A DNA stretch of 64,000 nucleotides. It comes from Bordetella ansorpii (GTDB lineage: Bacteria; Pseudomonadota; Gammaproteobacteria; Burkholderiales; Burkholderiaceae_B). Under the pieces are notes generated by a model, which saw only the letters and a list, made by a program, of their open reading frames with translations, had not been told where the DNA came from and ran no database searches. Within the stretch, counting starts at the first letter, position 1; the number at the start of each line of letters is the position of its first letter. A program made the position numbers and the translations under genes. The stretch is taken from the NCBI RefSeq assembly GCF_900078315.1, contig NZ_FKBS01000014.1, positions 1,451,092 to 1,515,091 of the forward strand. Direction: 5' to 3'. Shown here in pieces: positions 29,504-38,796 of the stretch.

Positions 29504-29713
29504 CGGCAGGGCTCCTGGGCAGGCATGCCGCCGAAGCTGAGGGCGGCTGGTGGATAGTCAGCCGCTCATTCTACGAGCCATGGGCAGGGGGCGCGTCCCT
29601 GCCGCGCGACGCTTGGTAAGCGGCTGTGAGCGAGCGGCAGGCGGCAGGCCTGCGTGCATGGCGCATGCGGCATCGGGAGCAGCGCCGGGATGCCGATCCC
29701 GCCGCCGGGCGCG

Positions 29714-30709
29714 TCAGGCTTTTGCCGCTGCCGATGCCGACCTGCGCCGCGCGTACAGCGCCGCGACTTCGCCGACCAGGCCGCGCCGGAACGCCATCAC
29801 GCACACCACGAAGATCAGGCCGATCACGATGGTGACCGATTCGCCCAGCTGATTGAACCAGTCGATGCCTGTCAGGCTGGCCAGGCCGCGGCCGAAGTCG
29901 CCGACCTTGTTCTCCAGCATCACCACGATGAAGGCGCCGATGACCGGGCCGGTCAGCGTGCCCAGGCCGCCGATCAGCGTCATCAGGATCACCAGGCCGG
30001 ACATCTGCCAGGTGGCGTCGGACAGCGTGGCCGACACGAACACCAGCGACTTGGTGGCGCCCGCCAGGCCGGCCAGCGCGGCCGACAGCACGAAGGCCAG
30101 CAGCTTGAAGCGGTCCACGTCGTAACCCAGCGACAGCGTGCGCGGTTCGTTCTCGCGCAGGGCCTTGAGCACCTGTCCGAAGGGCGAGTGCACGGTGCGC
30201 CAGATGATGAAGTAGCCGATGGCGAACACGGCCATCACCACGTAGTACAGGTTCAGGTCTTGCGACAGGTCGAGCACGCCCAGCAGCGTGCCGCGCGGGA
30301 TGCTCTGCAAACCATCCTCGCCGCCCGTGAAACGCGCCTGCAGGAAGAAGAAGAACACCATCTGCGCCAGCGCCAGCGTGATCATGGCGAAGTAGATGCC
30401 GCTGCGGCGGATGGCGATCAGACCCATCACCAGCCCGAGCAACGCCGCCACGGCCACGCCGAACAGCACGCCCAGCTCGGTGGGCAGGCCCCAGATCTTG
30501 ATGGCATGGCCGGCCGCGTAGGCCGCGCTGCCCAGGAAGGCCGCGTGGCCGAAGGACAAGAGGCCGGTGTAGCCCAGCAGCAGGTTGAAGGCGCAGGCGA
30601 ACAGTGCATAGCACAGGACCTTCATGACGAAGATCGGATAGACGCCCATGAAAGGTAGCGCCGCCACGATGACGGCCGCCAAGACGTAGCCCAGCAGTTG
30701 ACGGTTCAT
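29714..30709 (-). CDS. livM: Branched-chain amino acid ABC transporter permease LivM
   Basis: A 331-residue membrane subunit beginning MNRQLLGYVLAAVIVAALPF. LivM features include FNLLLGYTGLLSFGHAAFLG and the cytoplasmic coupling loop KALRENEPRTLSLGYDVDRF. Its ATG overlaps the livH stop (ATGA), so the two permeases are made together. It is the last gene of the minus-strand livG-livF-livK-livH-livM unit. The 210 bases beyond it, up to the ProX-like gene, hold no gene that I can see. Confidence 0.93.
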   Translation of the reverse strand: MNRQLLGYVLAAVIVAALPFMGVYPIFVMKVLCYALFACAFNLLLGYTGLLSFGHAAFLGSAAYAAGHAIKIWGLPTELGVLFGVAVAALLGLVMGLIAIRRSGIYFAMITLALAQMVFFFFLQARFTGGEDGLQSIPRGTLLGVLDLSQDLNLYYVVMAVFAIGYFIIWRTVHSPFGQVLKALRENEPRTLSLGYDVDRFKLLAFVLSAALAGLAGATKSLVFVSATLSDATWQMSGLVILMTLIGGLGTLTGPVIGAFIVVMLENKVGDFGRGLASLTGIDWFNQLGESVTIVIGLIFVVCVMAFRRGLVGEVAALYARRRSASAAAKA

Positions 30710-31593
30710 TTTTCCCTTCCGAACAGCCCGGCGGGGCGCAGCAGCAGCACGATGGCCATGATGATGAAGACGACGGTGCTGGACGCCTCGGGCCAGAACA
30801 CCTTGGTCAGGCCTTCGATGACGCCCAGGCCCAGGCCGGTGACGATGGCGCCCATGATGGAGCCCATGCCGCCGATCACGACCACGGCGAACACCACGAT
30901 GATCAGGTTCGAGCCCATCAGCGGCGACACCTGCAGCACGGGGGCCGCCAGTACGCCGGCGAAGCCCGCCAGCGCCACGCCGAAGCCGTAGGTCAGCATG
31001 ATCATGCGGGGCACGTTCACGCCGAAGGCCTCGACCAGGCGCGGGTTCTCGGTGCCCGCCCGCAGCAGCGCGCCCAGCCGGGTGCGCTCGATCACGAACC
31101 AGGTGGTCAGGCACACCGCGATGGAAGCCACCACCACCCAGGCGCGGTAGTTGGGCAGCACCATGAAGCCCAGGTTGGTGGCGCCGCGCAGCGCCTCGGG
31201 CGTGGGATAGGGCTGGCCCGACACGCCGAAGACGCTGCGGAACAGGCCTTCGATCAGCAGTGTCAGCCCGAAGGTCAGCAGCAGTCCGTACAGGTGATCC
31301 AGCTTGTACAGGTGCCGTAGCAGCAGACGTTCGATCACGATGCCGAACAGGCCCACCACGATGGGCGCCAGGATCAGCATGACCCAGTAGTTCAGGCCCA
31401 GATAGGACAGGCCCATCCAGGCAACGAAGGCGCCCAGCATGTACAGGGCGCCGTGTGCGAAATTGATGACGTTGAGCAGGCCGAAAATGACCGCGAGCCC
31501 CAGCGACAACATGGCGTAGAACGAGCCGTTCACCAGGCCCAGCAGCAGTTGTCCCAGCAGCGCCTGTATGGGTATGCCGAATACTGAAATCAT
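30706..31593 (-). CDS. livH: Branched-chain amino acid ABC transporter permease LivH
   Basis: A 295-residue membrane subunit of normal length with the LivH signatures LVNGSFYAMLSLGLAVIFGL, NFAHGALYMLGA and the coupling region LLRAGTENPRLVEAFGVNVP. It is coupled to livM downstream and separated from livK by a 97-base gap holding an 11-bp stem-loop. Confidence 0.94.
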   Translation of the reverse strand: MISVFGIPIQALLGQLLLGLVNGSFYAMLSLGLAVIFGLLNVINFAHGALYMLGAFVAWMGLSYLGLNYWVMLILAPIVVGLFGIVIERLLLRHLYKLDHLYGLLLTFGLTLLIEGLFRSVFGVSGQPYPTPEALRGATNLGFMVLPNYRAWVVVASIAVCLTTWFVIERTRLGALLRAGTENPRLVEAFGVNVPRMIMLTYGFGVALAGFAGVLAAPVLQVSPLMGSNLIIVVFAVVVIGGMGSIMGAIVTGLGLGVIEGLTKVFWPEASSTVVFIIMAIVLLLRPAGLFGREK

Positions 31594-31640
31594 CTTGTGG
31601 ATATTCCTGCGCGCGTGCGGATTACAGCGTATTCAGTTCG

Positions 31641-31675
31641 CGGCGCGGCCTGGCGGACGATGCGAGGCCGCGCCG
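31641..31675 (-). other. Intercistronic stem-loop between livK and livH
   Basis: A perfect 11-bp GC-rich stem (31641-31651 with 31665-31675) just after the livK stop, without a T-run. It occupies the same position relative to the binding-protein gene as the hairpin at 23493-23548 in the other transporter operon. Confidence 0.6.
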
Positions 31676-31690
31676 GATGGCGCTGAAGAC

Positions 31691-32905
31691 TTACTTCTTG
31701 ACCAGCTTGCAGGTCGATTCCGACAGCTTGGTGTAGACGTCATCGCCCGGCAGGGTGGCGACGACCTTGTAGTAGTCCCACGGGCCCTTGGATTCCTTGG
31801 GCGTCTTCACCTGCATCAGGTACATGTCGTGCACCATGCGGCCGTCCTCGCGGACCACGCCGTTCTTGGCGTAGAAATCGTTGACCTTGTTCGACTTCAT
31901 CCACTTCATCAGCGCGTCGGCATCGTCGGTGCCGGTGGCCTTGACGCCGCTCAGGTAGAACGCCACCGACGAGTAGTCGGCCGCCTGCAGCGACGAGGGC
32001 TTGCGCTTGACCTTGTCCTCGAACTTCTTGGCCCAGGCGCGCGAGGCGTCGTCCTGGTTCCAGTACCAGCTGTCGGTCAGGTACATGTTCTGGGTGGCTT
32101 GCAGGCCCAGCGAGTGGATGTCGTTGATGAACACCAGCAGGCCGGCCATCTTCATGGTCGAGGTCACGCCGAATTCGTTGGCGGCCTTGATCGAGTTGAC
32201 CGTGTCGCCGCCGGCGTTGGCCAGGCCCAGGATCTGCGCGCCCGAGGACTGGGCCTGCAGCAGGAAGGACGAGAAGTCGGTGGTCGACAGCGGGGCGCGG
32301 ACGTTGCCCTTGATCTCGCCGCCGTTGGCCTTGATGACGGCCGTGGTGTCGCGTTCCAGCGCGTGGCCGAAGGCGTAGTCGGCGGTCAGGAAGAACCAGC
32401 TCTTGCCGCCGTCCTTGACCACGGCGGAGCCGGTGCCGCGCGCCAGCGCCACGGTGTCGTAGGCGTAGTGAACGGTGTAGGGGGTGCACTGCGCGTTGGT
32501 CAGGTCGGAGGCGCCCGCGCCGATGGAGATGAAGGGACGCTTCTTCTCGGCGGCCACGGCGGCCATGGCCAGGTTGGTGGCGGAGTTGGTGCCGCCGATC
32601 AGCACGTCGACCTTCTGCTGGTCGAACCATTCGCGGGCGCGGGCCGAGGCCACGTCGGCCTTGTTCTGGTGGTCGGCGGACAGCACCTCGATCTTCTTGC
32701 CGTTGATCGAACCGCCCGCATCCTCGATGGCCATCTGGATCGCCGTCAGGCCCGCCTTGCCGTCGATGTCGGAATACACGCCCGACATGTCGGTGATGAA
32801 GCCGATGCGGATCACATCGTCGGAAATGCCCTGGGCCTGGGCGGGTAGCCCGGCGAATCCCAGGCCGGCAAAGGCCAGTGCAGCAGTGATGGTGTGCAAC
32901 TTCAT
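31691..32905 (-). CDS. livK: Branched-chain amino acid-type ABC transporter binding protein (LivK-like)
   Basis: A 404-residue periplasmic binding protein. The signal peptide ends at about AQAQG (25), and the mature protein starts with IRIGFITDMSGVYSDIDGKAG. Within the family it belongs to the longer type with an extended C-terminal part (YSSVAFYLSGVKATGTDDAD) often seen in Burkholderiales, where ligands may be aromatic or small acids. It sits in the middle of its operon, after livG and livF. Confidence 0.9.
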   Translation of the reverse strand: MKLHTITAALAFAGLGFAGLPAQAQGISDDVIRIGFITDMSGVYSDIDGKAGLTAIQMAIEDAGGSINGKKIEVLSADHQNKADVASARAREWFDQQKVDVLIGGTNSATNLAMAAVAAEKKRPFISIGAGASDLTNAQCTPYTVHYAYDTVALARGTGSAVVKDGGKSWFFLTADYAFGHALERDTTAVIKANGGEIKGNVRAPLSTTDFSSFLLQAQSSGAQILGLANAGGDTVNSIKAANEFGVTSTMKMAGLLVFINDIHSLGLQATQNMYLTDSWYWNQDDASRAWAKKFEDKVKRKPSSLQAADYSSVAFYLSGVKATGTDDADALMKWMKSNKVNDFYAKNGVVREDGRMVHDMYLMQVKTPKESKGPWDYYKVVATLPGDDVYTKLSESTCKLVKK

Positions 32906-32990
32906 GGGATGACTCCTCTCGTTCCTGTGTTTTGGGGTGCCGGCGTGGTGCCGGCGGGTGACAGGCTTTCTTCTTGTAGACAGGTACTGC

Positions 32991-33770
32991 TCAGACGCCC
33001 AACAGTTCGTTGAGCGTGTCCTGCTTCTGTGCGAGTTGCGAGGCGTCGAAGTGCTCGACGATCTGGCCGTGCTCCATGACGTAGAAACGGTCGGCCAGCG
33101 GCGCGGCGAAGCGGAAGTTCTGCTCCACCATGACGATGGTGTAGCCGCGCGCCTTCAACGTGGTGATCATGCGGGCCAGCGCCTGCACGATCACGGGGGC
33201 CAGGCCTTCCGAGATCTCGTCGAGCAGCAGCAGGTTGGCGCCGGTGCGCAGGATGCGCGCCACCGCCAGCATCTGCTGCTCGCCGCCCGACAGGCGCGTG
33301 CCCGGCGAGTTTCGGCGTTCGTGCAGGTTGGGGAACATCTCGTAGATTTCGGCCAGCGACATGCCGCCGCCCAGTGCGCCCACGGGAGGCGGCAGCAGCA
33401 GGTTCTCTTCGCACGACAGGCTGGCGAAGATGCCGCGCTCTTCGGGGCAGTAGCCGACGCCCAGATGGGCGATGCGATAGGTGGGCAGGTCGATCGACTC
33501 GGTGCCGTTGATGCGCACCGACCCCTTGCGCGAACCGGTCAGGCCCAGGATGGCGCGCAGCGTGGTGGTGCGACCGGCGCCGTTGCGGCCCAGCAGCGTG
33601 ACGACTTCGCCGCGCGCGACCTCGATGTCCACGCCGTGCAGGATGTGCGATTCGCCGTACCAGGCGTGCAGGCCCGAGATTTGCAGGGCAGGGGTGCCCG
33701 CCGAGGCATGCGGTGTTGCTTTCTCTGCCGCGCGTTCTTCATGCGGCATGGCGTACGTTGCGGTACTCAT
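32991..33770 (-). CDS. livF: Branched-chain amino acid ABC transporter ATPase LivF
   Basis: A 259-residue ATPase: Walker A GRNGAGRT, in which the last Gly-Lys-Ser/Thr is Gly-Arg-Thr, then signature RLSGGEQQM, Walker B LLLLDEISEGLAP and the LivF-type GVGYCPEERGIFASLSCEEN. The arginine in place of the Walker A lysine recurs in some LivF proteins of beta-proteobacteria and should weaken ATP hydrolysis at that site. An N-terminal extension of about 28 residues precedes the domain. It lies between livG and livK. Confidence 0.9.
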   Translation of the reverse strand: MSTATYAMPHEERAAEKATPHASAGTPALQISGLHAWYGESHILHGVDIEVARGEVVTLLGRNGAGRTTTLRAILGLTGSRKGSVRINGTESIDLPTYRIAHLGVGYCPEERGIFASLSCEENLLLPPPVGALGGGMSLAEIYEMFPNLHERRNSPGTRLSGGEQQMLAVARILRTGANLLLLDEISEGLAPVIVQALARMITTLKARGYTIVMVEQNFRFAAPLADRFYVMEHGQIVEHFDASQLAQKQDTLNELLGV

Positions 33771-33776
33771 GGGTTA

Positions 33777-33811
33777 CCCCCTTGGCGCCGTGCGCCGTCC
33801 CCCCGAGGGGG
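33777..33811. repeat. GC-rich structured intergenic element between livG and livF
   Basis: Two adjoining hairpins fill the gap: GGCGC-CGT-GCGCC (33784-33796), and a C6/G5 stem with a GA turn (33799-33811). They are preceded by a further run of five C. This double-hairpin style is familiar to me from intergenic regions of Burkholderiales, so it may be a copy of a dispersed element; that is recollection, not a search. Confidence 0.4.
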
Positions 33812-33840
33812 AATTTCGCCTTTCGGACGGCCGGGCAGGC

Positions 33841-34614
33841 TCATGCATGCGCTCCTTGAAGTTCACCATCGGTGGTGCCCATGTACGCCTGCATCACCGC
33901 CGGATGCTTCGATACGACGCCGTACGGGCCCTCGGCCAGCACGGCGCCGCGCGCCAGCACGGTGATGGTGTCGGCAATCGAGGACACGACGTTCATGTTG
34001 TGCTCGACCATGAGAATGGTGCGGCCTTCGCTGACGCGCTTGATCAGGTGCGTGACGCGGTCGACGTCTTCGTGGCCCATGCCCTGCGTGGGCTCGTCCA
34101 GCAGCATCAGCTCGGGTTCCATCGCCAGCGTGGTGGCGATCTCCAGCGCGCGCTTGCGGCCGTAGGGCAGATTGACGGTGGTCTCGTTGGCGAAGGCGCC
34201 CAGGTCGACCTGCTCCAGCAACTGCAGCGCGGTACGGTCCAGGCTGTGCAGCCGCGATTCGCTTTTCCAGAAGTGGAACGACAGGCCGGTCTTGCGCTGC
34301 AGGCCGATGCGCACGTTCTCCAGCACGGTCAGGTGCGGGAACACCGCCGAGATCTGGAACGAGCGGATGACGCCGCGGCGCGCGATCTGCGCGGGACGTT
34401 CACGCGTGATGTCCTCGCCGTTGAAGACGATGCTGCCCGAGGTGGGCGACAGGAACTTGGTGAGCAGGTTGAAGCAGGTGGTCTTGCCTGCCCCATTGGG
34501 ACCGATCAAGGCATGGATCTCGCCGCGCTTGACGCGCAGGTCGACCCCGTTCACGGCCACGAAGCCGCGAAACTCCTTGGTCAGTTTTTTTGTCTCCAGG
34601 ATGGCATCGTCCAT
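33841..34614 (-). CDS. livG: Branched-chain amino acid ABC transporter ATPase LivG
   Basis: A 257-residue ATPase with Walker A GPNGAGKT, the LivG-type VIRSFQISAVFPHLTVLENV, Walker B ELMLLDEPTQGM and the H-loop region ILMVEHNMNVV. The signature region is atypical: the expected LSYGQ..LEIA reads VNLPYGRKRALEIA. ATG 34614 (MDDAILETKKLTKEF) is preferred over an in-frame start 22 codons upstream. First gene of the minus-strand liv operon. Confidence 0.92.
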   Translation of the reverse strand: MDDAILETKKLTKEFRGFVAVNGVDLRVKRGEIHALIGPNGAGKTTCFNLLTKFLSPTSGSIVFNGEDITRERPAQIARRGVIRSFQISAVFPHLTVLENVRIGLQRKTGLSFHFWKSESRLHSLDRTALQLLEQVDLGAFANETTVNLPYGRKRALEIATTLAMEPELMLLDEPTQGMGHEDVDRVTHLIKRVSEGRTILMVEHNMNVVSSIADTITVLARGAVLAEGPYGVVSKHPAVMQAYMGTTDGELQGAHA

Positions 34615-34660
34615 ATCGGCATACCAACATCGTTTTATGTAGTTGCGGCGAGTATGCGGA

Positions 34661-34685
34661 CCCCCATGGCAAATATCCATGAGGG
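34661..34685. promoter_or_regulatory. Candidate operator upstream of the liv operon
   Basis: CATGG (34665-34669) and CCATG (34677-34681) are separated by 7 bases. The dyad extends outward as CCC/GGG with one mismatch, giving about 25 bp. It lies 50-70 bases upstream of livG in the only promoter-bearing gap of the operon. No regulator gene is nearby. Confidence 0.35.
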
Positions 34686-34822
34686 TTTTTCATAGTATGT
34701 TGCCGTGCAGCGTGGCCCGGCCGATATGGAAGATTTATGACAGAGAGGGCGGGCCGCTTCCTGGCGAGAACATCGCCCTCAGTGGCTGCCAGCCGAAAGG
34801 CGATGCGCGCGCCGCCCTGCTT

Positions 34823-35458
34823 TCACGCAGCAGTTTTTTGTTTGAATTCGCAAAGGTCGGAAATGCCGCATTGCGGGCATTTCGGCTTGCGCGCCACGCA
34901 TACGTAGCGGCCATGCAGGATCAGCCAGTGGTGCGCGTCCAGCCGGTATTCCGGCGGAATCACCTTCTCCAGCTTCAACTCCACGTCGAGCACGTTCTTG
35001 CCCGGCGCGATGCCGGTGCGGTTGGACACGCGGAAGATGTGCGTGTCCACGGCGATGGTGGGTTCGCCGAATGCCGTATTCAGCACCACGTTGGCGGTCT
35101 TGCGGCCCACGCCGGGCAGGGCTTCCAGCGCCTCGCGGCTGCGCGGCACTTCGCCGCCATGCCGTTCCAGCAGCAGCCTGCACGTGGCGATCGTGTTCTT
35201 GGCCTTGGTGCGGAACAGGCCGATGGTCTTGATGTAGTCGGCCAGGCCTTCCTCGCCCAGGTCCAGCAGGGCCTGCGGCGTGCCGTGGGCGGGGAAGAAC
35301 TTGCGCGTGGCCAGGTTCACCGATTTGTCGGTGGCCTGCGCGGACAGCAACACCGCGATCAGCAACTGGAACGGGGTCTCGTATTCCAGCTCGGTGGTGG
35401 GCGTGGGGTTGGCGGCTTGCAGGCGAGTGAAGATCTCGCGGCGTTTGGCGGCGTTCAT
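34823..35458 (-). CDS. nth: Endonuclease III
   Basis: Base-excision repair DNA glycosylase/AP lyase for oxidised pyrimidines. The 211 residues contain LLSAQATDKSVN, the helix-hairpin-helix LPGVGRKTANVV with the catalytic lysine, the catalytic aspartate in VDTHIFRV, and the C-terminal [4Fe-4S] loop C-x6-C-x2-C-x5-C (CVARKPKCPQCGISDLC). ATG 35458 lies two bases after the rnfB stop, so the two genes form an operon. Confidence 0.96.
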   Translation of the reverse strand: MNAAKRREIFTRLQAANPTPTTELEYETPFQLLIAVLLSAQATDKSVNLATRKFFPAHGTPQALLDLGEEGLADYIKTIGLFRTKAKNTIATCRLLLERHGGEVPRSREALEALPGVGRKTANVVLNTAFGEPTIAVDTHIFRVSNRTGIAPGKNVLDVELKLEKVIPPEYRLDAHHWLILHGRYVCVARKPKCPQCGISDLCEFKQKTAA

Positions 35459-35460
35459 GG

Positions 35461-36147
35461 TCAGTTGGCCTGTCGGCGGGCGCGGGCGCGCGCCAGAGCG
35501 GATTCGATGGCGGCGCGGCGGCGGTCGGCCTCGGCCTCGGGCGCGGCAGCCGGCTCGGCCGTCGCGGCGTCCGCGGACGCGGTCTGCGCAGTGGGGGCGT
35601 CCGTTTGCGGCGCGAGTGCCTCCGGCGTTTCGGCCATCAGGCGCTGCTGCTCGGCCGGCGCACGGGCCAGCCGTTCGCGGCGCGCGACGTGGCGCGAGCG
35701 CGCCGCCTGCGCATCGGCCGGGGTCCACGCGCGCCCGGCGGGCACCATGGCGATGCAATCGACCGGACAGGGGGGAATGCACAGATCGCACCCGGTGCAC
35801 AGATCGGGCAGCACGGTATGCATGCGCTTGGCCGCGCCCACGATGGCGTCCACCGGACAGGCCTGGATGCACAGCGTACAGCCGATGCAGTGGGCCTCGT
35901 CGATGACGGCGGCCGTCAACGGGCCGGGCTGGCCGCGTTCGGTGTCCAGCGGCAGTTCGGGGGTGTCCAGCAACTGCGCCAGCGCGGCGATGCCCGCGTC
36001 GCCGCCCGGCGGGCAGCGGTTGATGGCGGCATCGCCGGCGGCGATGGCCTCGGCGTACGGGCGGCAGCCGTCATAGCCGCACTTGGTGCATTGCGTTTGC
36101 GGCAGCAGGCTGTCGATGCGCTCGGCGAGCGTCGGAAGGGAGGGCAT
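35461..36147 (-). CDS. rnfB: RnfB-type iron-sulfur protein
   Basis: A 228-residue ferredoxin-like protein. The N-terminal Fe-S domain contains [10 protein letters not shown] with a distant C in RCPPGG, followed by two [4Fe-4S] motifs ([32 protein letters not shown]) and an Ala-rich charged tail. It resembles RnfB/RsxB but lacks the N-terminal membrane helix, and no other rnf gene is present. In E. coli the rsx cluster ends with nth, so the rnfB-nth pair looks like the core of that arrangement. Its electron donor and acceptor here are unknown. Confidence 0.88.
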   Translation of the reverse strand: MPSLPTLAERIDSLLPQTQCTKCGYDGCRPYAEAIAAGDAAINRCPPGGDAGIAALAQLLDTPELPLDTERGQPGPLTAAVIDEAHCIGCTLCIQACPVDAIVGAAKRMHTVLPDLCTGCDLCIPPCPVDCIAMVPAGRAWTPADAQAARSRHVARRERLARAPAEQQRLMAETPEALAPQTDAPTAQTASADAATAEPAAAPEAEADRRRAAIESALARARARRQAN

Positions 36148-36235
36148 GGGCGGTGAAAGAGAGCGAGGCGCGCAGCCTGGGGCGTGGGGCCTGTCCGCGC
36201 GATGCGGCGTGGCAGGCCCCGATGCGCTGTCCCGC

Positions 36236-37471
36236 TCAGGACTGGCGGATGAATGCCGCGATTTTAGGGCAGATCGTCTCGCGCCACCGGCGGCCGGCAA
36301 AGATGCCGTAGTGGCCCGCGCCCTGCGCCAGGTAATGCTGCTTGCGGGCGGCCGGAATGCCGCGGCACAGGTCAATGGCCGCGCGGGTCTGGCCCTGGCC
36401 CGAGATGTCGTCCAGTTCGCCCTCGATGGTCAGCAGGGCGGTCTTGCGGATGTCGGCGGGCCGCACCGGCTGGCCGTCCACGACCCAGGTGCCGCTGGGC
36501 AGGCGGAACTCCTGGAACACCGTGCGGATCGTGTCCAGGTAGAACTCGGCCGGCATGTCCAGCACGGCGTTGTATTCGTCGTAGAAGCGCACGTGCGCCT
36601 CGGCGTCGCCGTCGTCGCCGCGCAGCAGGTCGAGGTAGAAGTCGTAGTGTGACTTCAGGTGGCGGTCGGGGTTCATCGCGATGAAGCCGGCGTGTTGCAG
36701 GAAGCCCGGATAGACGCGCCGGCCGGCGCCGCGGTAGTTGCCCGGCACCATGTGGATCAACTGGGTCTCGAACCACTCGTACGGCTTGGTGGTGGCCAGG
36801 CCGTTGACCTGCGTGGGCGACTGGCGCGGATCGATGGGGCCGCCCATCATCGTCATGGTGCGGGCCTGGACAGGCTCGTCGGCGCTGGCCATCAGCGAGA
36901 TGGCGGCCAGCACCGGCACCGTGGGCTGGCAGACCGAGATGACGTGCAAGTCGGTGTCCGCGCCCAGCATGCGGATGAATTCCTGCACGTAGTGCACGTA
37001 GTCGTCCAGGTGGAACGGGCCGGCGGCCAGCGGCACCATGCGCGCGTCGACCCAGTCGGTGACGTACACGTCGTGCGCGGGCAGGAGCGCGCGCACCGTG
37101 TCGCGCAGCAGCGTGGCGTGGTGGCCCGACAGCGGCGCCACCAGCAGCACGCGCGGATCCTTGCGGGCAGCGGCGTTGCGCGGCAGTTCCCGTTCGAAAT
37201 GGATCAGGCGGCAGAAGGGCTTGTCCAGCGCACAGGTCTCGCGCACCGCCACGGTCTTGCCGTCGATCTCGGTGCCGTGCAGTTGCCATTCGGGCTTGTG
37301 GTATTCCTTGCCGATGCGATGCACCAGCGCCAGGCTGGCCGCCATCTGGCGCGCGATAGGCGTGTAGGACAGGGGGTTATACGGACTGGAGAACCACTGG
37401 GAGCCGGCGTCGGTGAACTCGGCCAGCGGGCGCAGGAAAGCCCGCTGCATTTCGTGCAATTGGTACAGCAT
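36236..37471 (-). CDS. phaZ: Intracellular polyhydroxyalkanoate depolymerase
   Basis: Mobilises storage polyester granules. The 411 residues starting [19 protein letters not shown] match the PhaZ family of Ralstonia/Cupriavidus, including a cysteine nucleophile C181 in [10 protein letters not shown] instead of serine. The C-terminal acid and base follow in EGELDDISG and GAGHYGIF. Start 37471 agrees with the family N-terminus; an upstream in-frame start would add 18 residues. No PHA synthase or phasin gene is adjacent. Confidence 0.93.
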   Translation of the reverse strand: MLYQLHEMQRAFLRPLAEFTDAGSQWFSSPYNPLSYTPIARQMAASLALVHRIGKEYHKPEWQLHGTEIDGKTVAVRETCALDKPFCRLIHFERELPRNAAARKDPRVLLVAPLSGHHATLLRDTVRALLPAHDVYVTDWVDARMVPLAAGPFHLDDYVHYVQEFIRMLGADTDLHVISVCQPTVPVLAAISLMASADEPVQARTMTMMGGPIDPRQSPTQVNGLATTKPYEWFETQLIHMVPGNYRGAGRRVYPGFLQHAGFIAMNPDRHLKSHYDFYLDLLRGDDGDAEAHVRFYDEYNAVLDMPAEFYLDTIRTVFQEFRLPSGTWVVDGQPVRPADIRKTALLTIEGELDDISGQGQTRAAIDLCRGIPAARKQHYLAQGAGHYGIFAGRRWRETICPKIAAFIRQS

Positions 37472-37654
37472 GGAGAGATCGTTCCTTGCTTGCCTACGTG
37501 CTGGGGGAAATAAGGATATTTCCAAACAGTCTGTTGCGGGTGGTTGAAAACCCCTGTTGCGTTGCGAAAAAACGACTGGGAAGGCCGTTATTCGGCGCCG
37601 CAGGCAAGGGCGTCGGGACCGGATAAAGGGCGGTGGGCAGAGCCGGACGGCGGC

Positions 37655-38428
37655 CTACCAGTAGTTTTCGACCGCCAGCGTGCCGGGAATGCCGCGCCGC
37701 CCGGGCGCGAAACCGCGTTCGCCCAGCAGCTTGCGGGCATCGGCCAGCATCTCGGGATTGCCGCACAGCATGACGCGCGCGGGGGCCGGGTCCAGCGGCA
37801 GCCCGGCCAGTTCCTCGAGTCGGCCGTCGGCGATCAGCGTGGTCAGGCGTTCCTGCGGCATGCCGGGCAGGGTTTCGCGCGTGGCGATGGGCAGATAGAT
37901 GAGCTTGCCGGGCGCCGCGGCCTGCCAGGCGGCGATCTCGTCGCGGTAGGCCAGCTCGTCGGCCGTGCGCACGCCGTGCGCCAGCACGATGCGGTCGAAG
38001 CGTTGCCAGACGGCCGGATCGTCCAGTATGGACAGATAGGCCGACAGGCCGGTGCCCGTGGCCAGCAGCCAGAGGTGGTCGCCGGTGGGAAAGCGTTCGA
38101 GCGTGAGGAAGCCGAAGGGCGTCTTGTCCACGTACAGCGCGTCGCCGGGTTGCAACTGCGCCATGCGCGGGCTGAACTCGCCGCCGGGCACCACGATGGA
38201 ATAGAACTCGAGCCAGTCAGCCGAGGGCGCGGACACCATCGAATACGCGCGCCACACGGTGGGCTCGGCGTGGAGATCGGTGGGGTCGGCGGGCAGGCCG
38301 ACGCGCGCGAACTGGCCGGGCTGGAACGCAAAGGCCGGGTCGCGCGTGACGCGTACCGAGAAGAGTTTGCCGGGCACCCAGGTGCGTACCTGGGTGACGG
38401 TCTGGCGGGTGTACTTGCTGTCTGTCAT
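37655..38428 (-). CDS. fpr: Ferredoxin--NADP reductase (Fpr type)
   Basis: A 257-residue flavoprotein. The FAD-binding motif RAYSMVSAP (60-68) and NADP-binding LLATGTGLSAYLSIL are present, together with MLCGNPEMLADARKLL. It ends ENYW, the aromatic C-terminus typical of the bacterial Fpr subclass. It moves electrons between NADPH and ferredoxin, and its neighbour 44 bases upstream on the same strand is a ferredoxin, its probable partner. Confidence 0.92.
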   Translation of the reverse strand: MTDSKYTRQTVTQVRTWVPGKLFSVRVTRDPAFAFQPGQFARVGLPADPTDLHAEPTVWRAYSMVSAPSADWLEFYSIVVPGGEFSPRMAQLQPGDALYVDKTPFGFLTLERFPTGDHLWLLATGTGLSAYLSILDDPAVWQRFDRIVLAHGVRTADELAYRDEIAAWQAAAPGKLIYLPIATRETLPGMPQERLTTLIADGRLEELAGLPLDPAPARVMLCGNPEMLADARKLLGERGFAPGRRGIPGTLAVENYW

Positions 38429-38472
38429 CGGCAATTCGGGCGGTCGCGCAAAGGTCGGTCCGCCGGTGCGCT

Positions 38473-38796
38473 TCAGCGCTCGAGGTACTGCAGCTTGTCT
38501 TCCTTGCCGTTCCAGTCGTCGGCGTCGGCCAGCGGTTTCTTGGCGCGGCTGATGCTGGGGAAATCGGCGGACAGCTCGGCGTTCAGGGCGATGAATTTCA
38601 TCTGGTCCTGCGGCACGTCCTCTTCGGCATAGATGGCGTTGGCCGGGCACTCGGGGATGCAGACGGCGCAGTCGATGCACTCGTCGGGGTCGATCACCAG
38701 GAAGTTCGGCCCCTCGCGAAAACAGTCAACCGGGCAAACGTCCACACAATCGGTGTATTTGCACTTGATACAGTTTTCGGTGACTACGTGGGTCAT
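38473..38796 (-). CDS. fdxA: 7Fe ferredoxin FdxA
   Basis: A 107-residue ferredoxin carrying a [3Fe-4S] and a [4Fe-4S] cluster. The cysteine patterns [17 protein letters not shown] and [12 protein letters not shown] match the Azotobacter FdI/FdxA group, as does the C-terminal extension [20 protein letters not shown]. It lies upstream of the ferredoxin reductase on the minus strand. Confidence 0.95.
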   Translation of the reverse strand: MTHVVTENCIKCKYTDCVDVCPVDCFREGPNFLVIDPDECIDCAVCIPECPANAIYAEEDVPQDQMKFIALNAELSADFPSISRAKKPLADADDWNGKEDKLQYLER

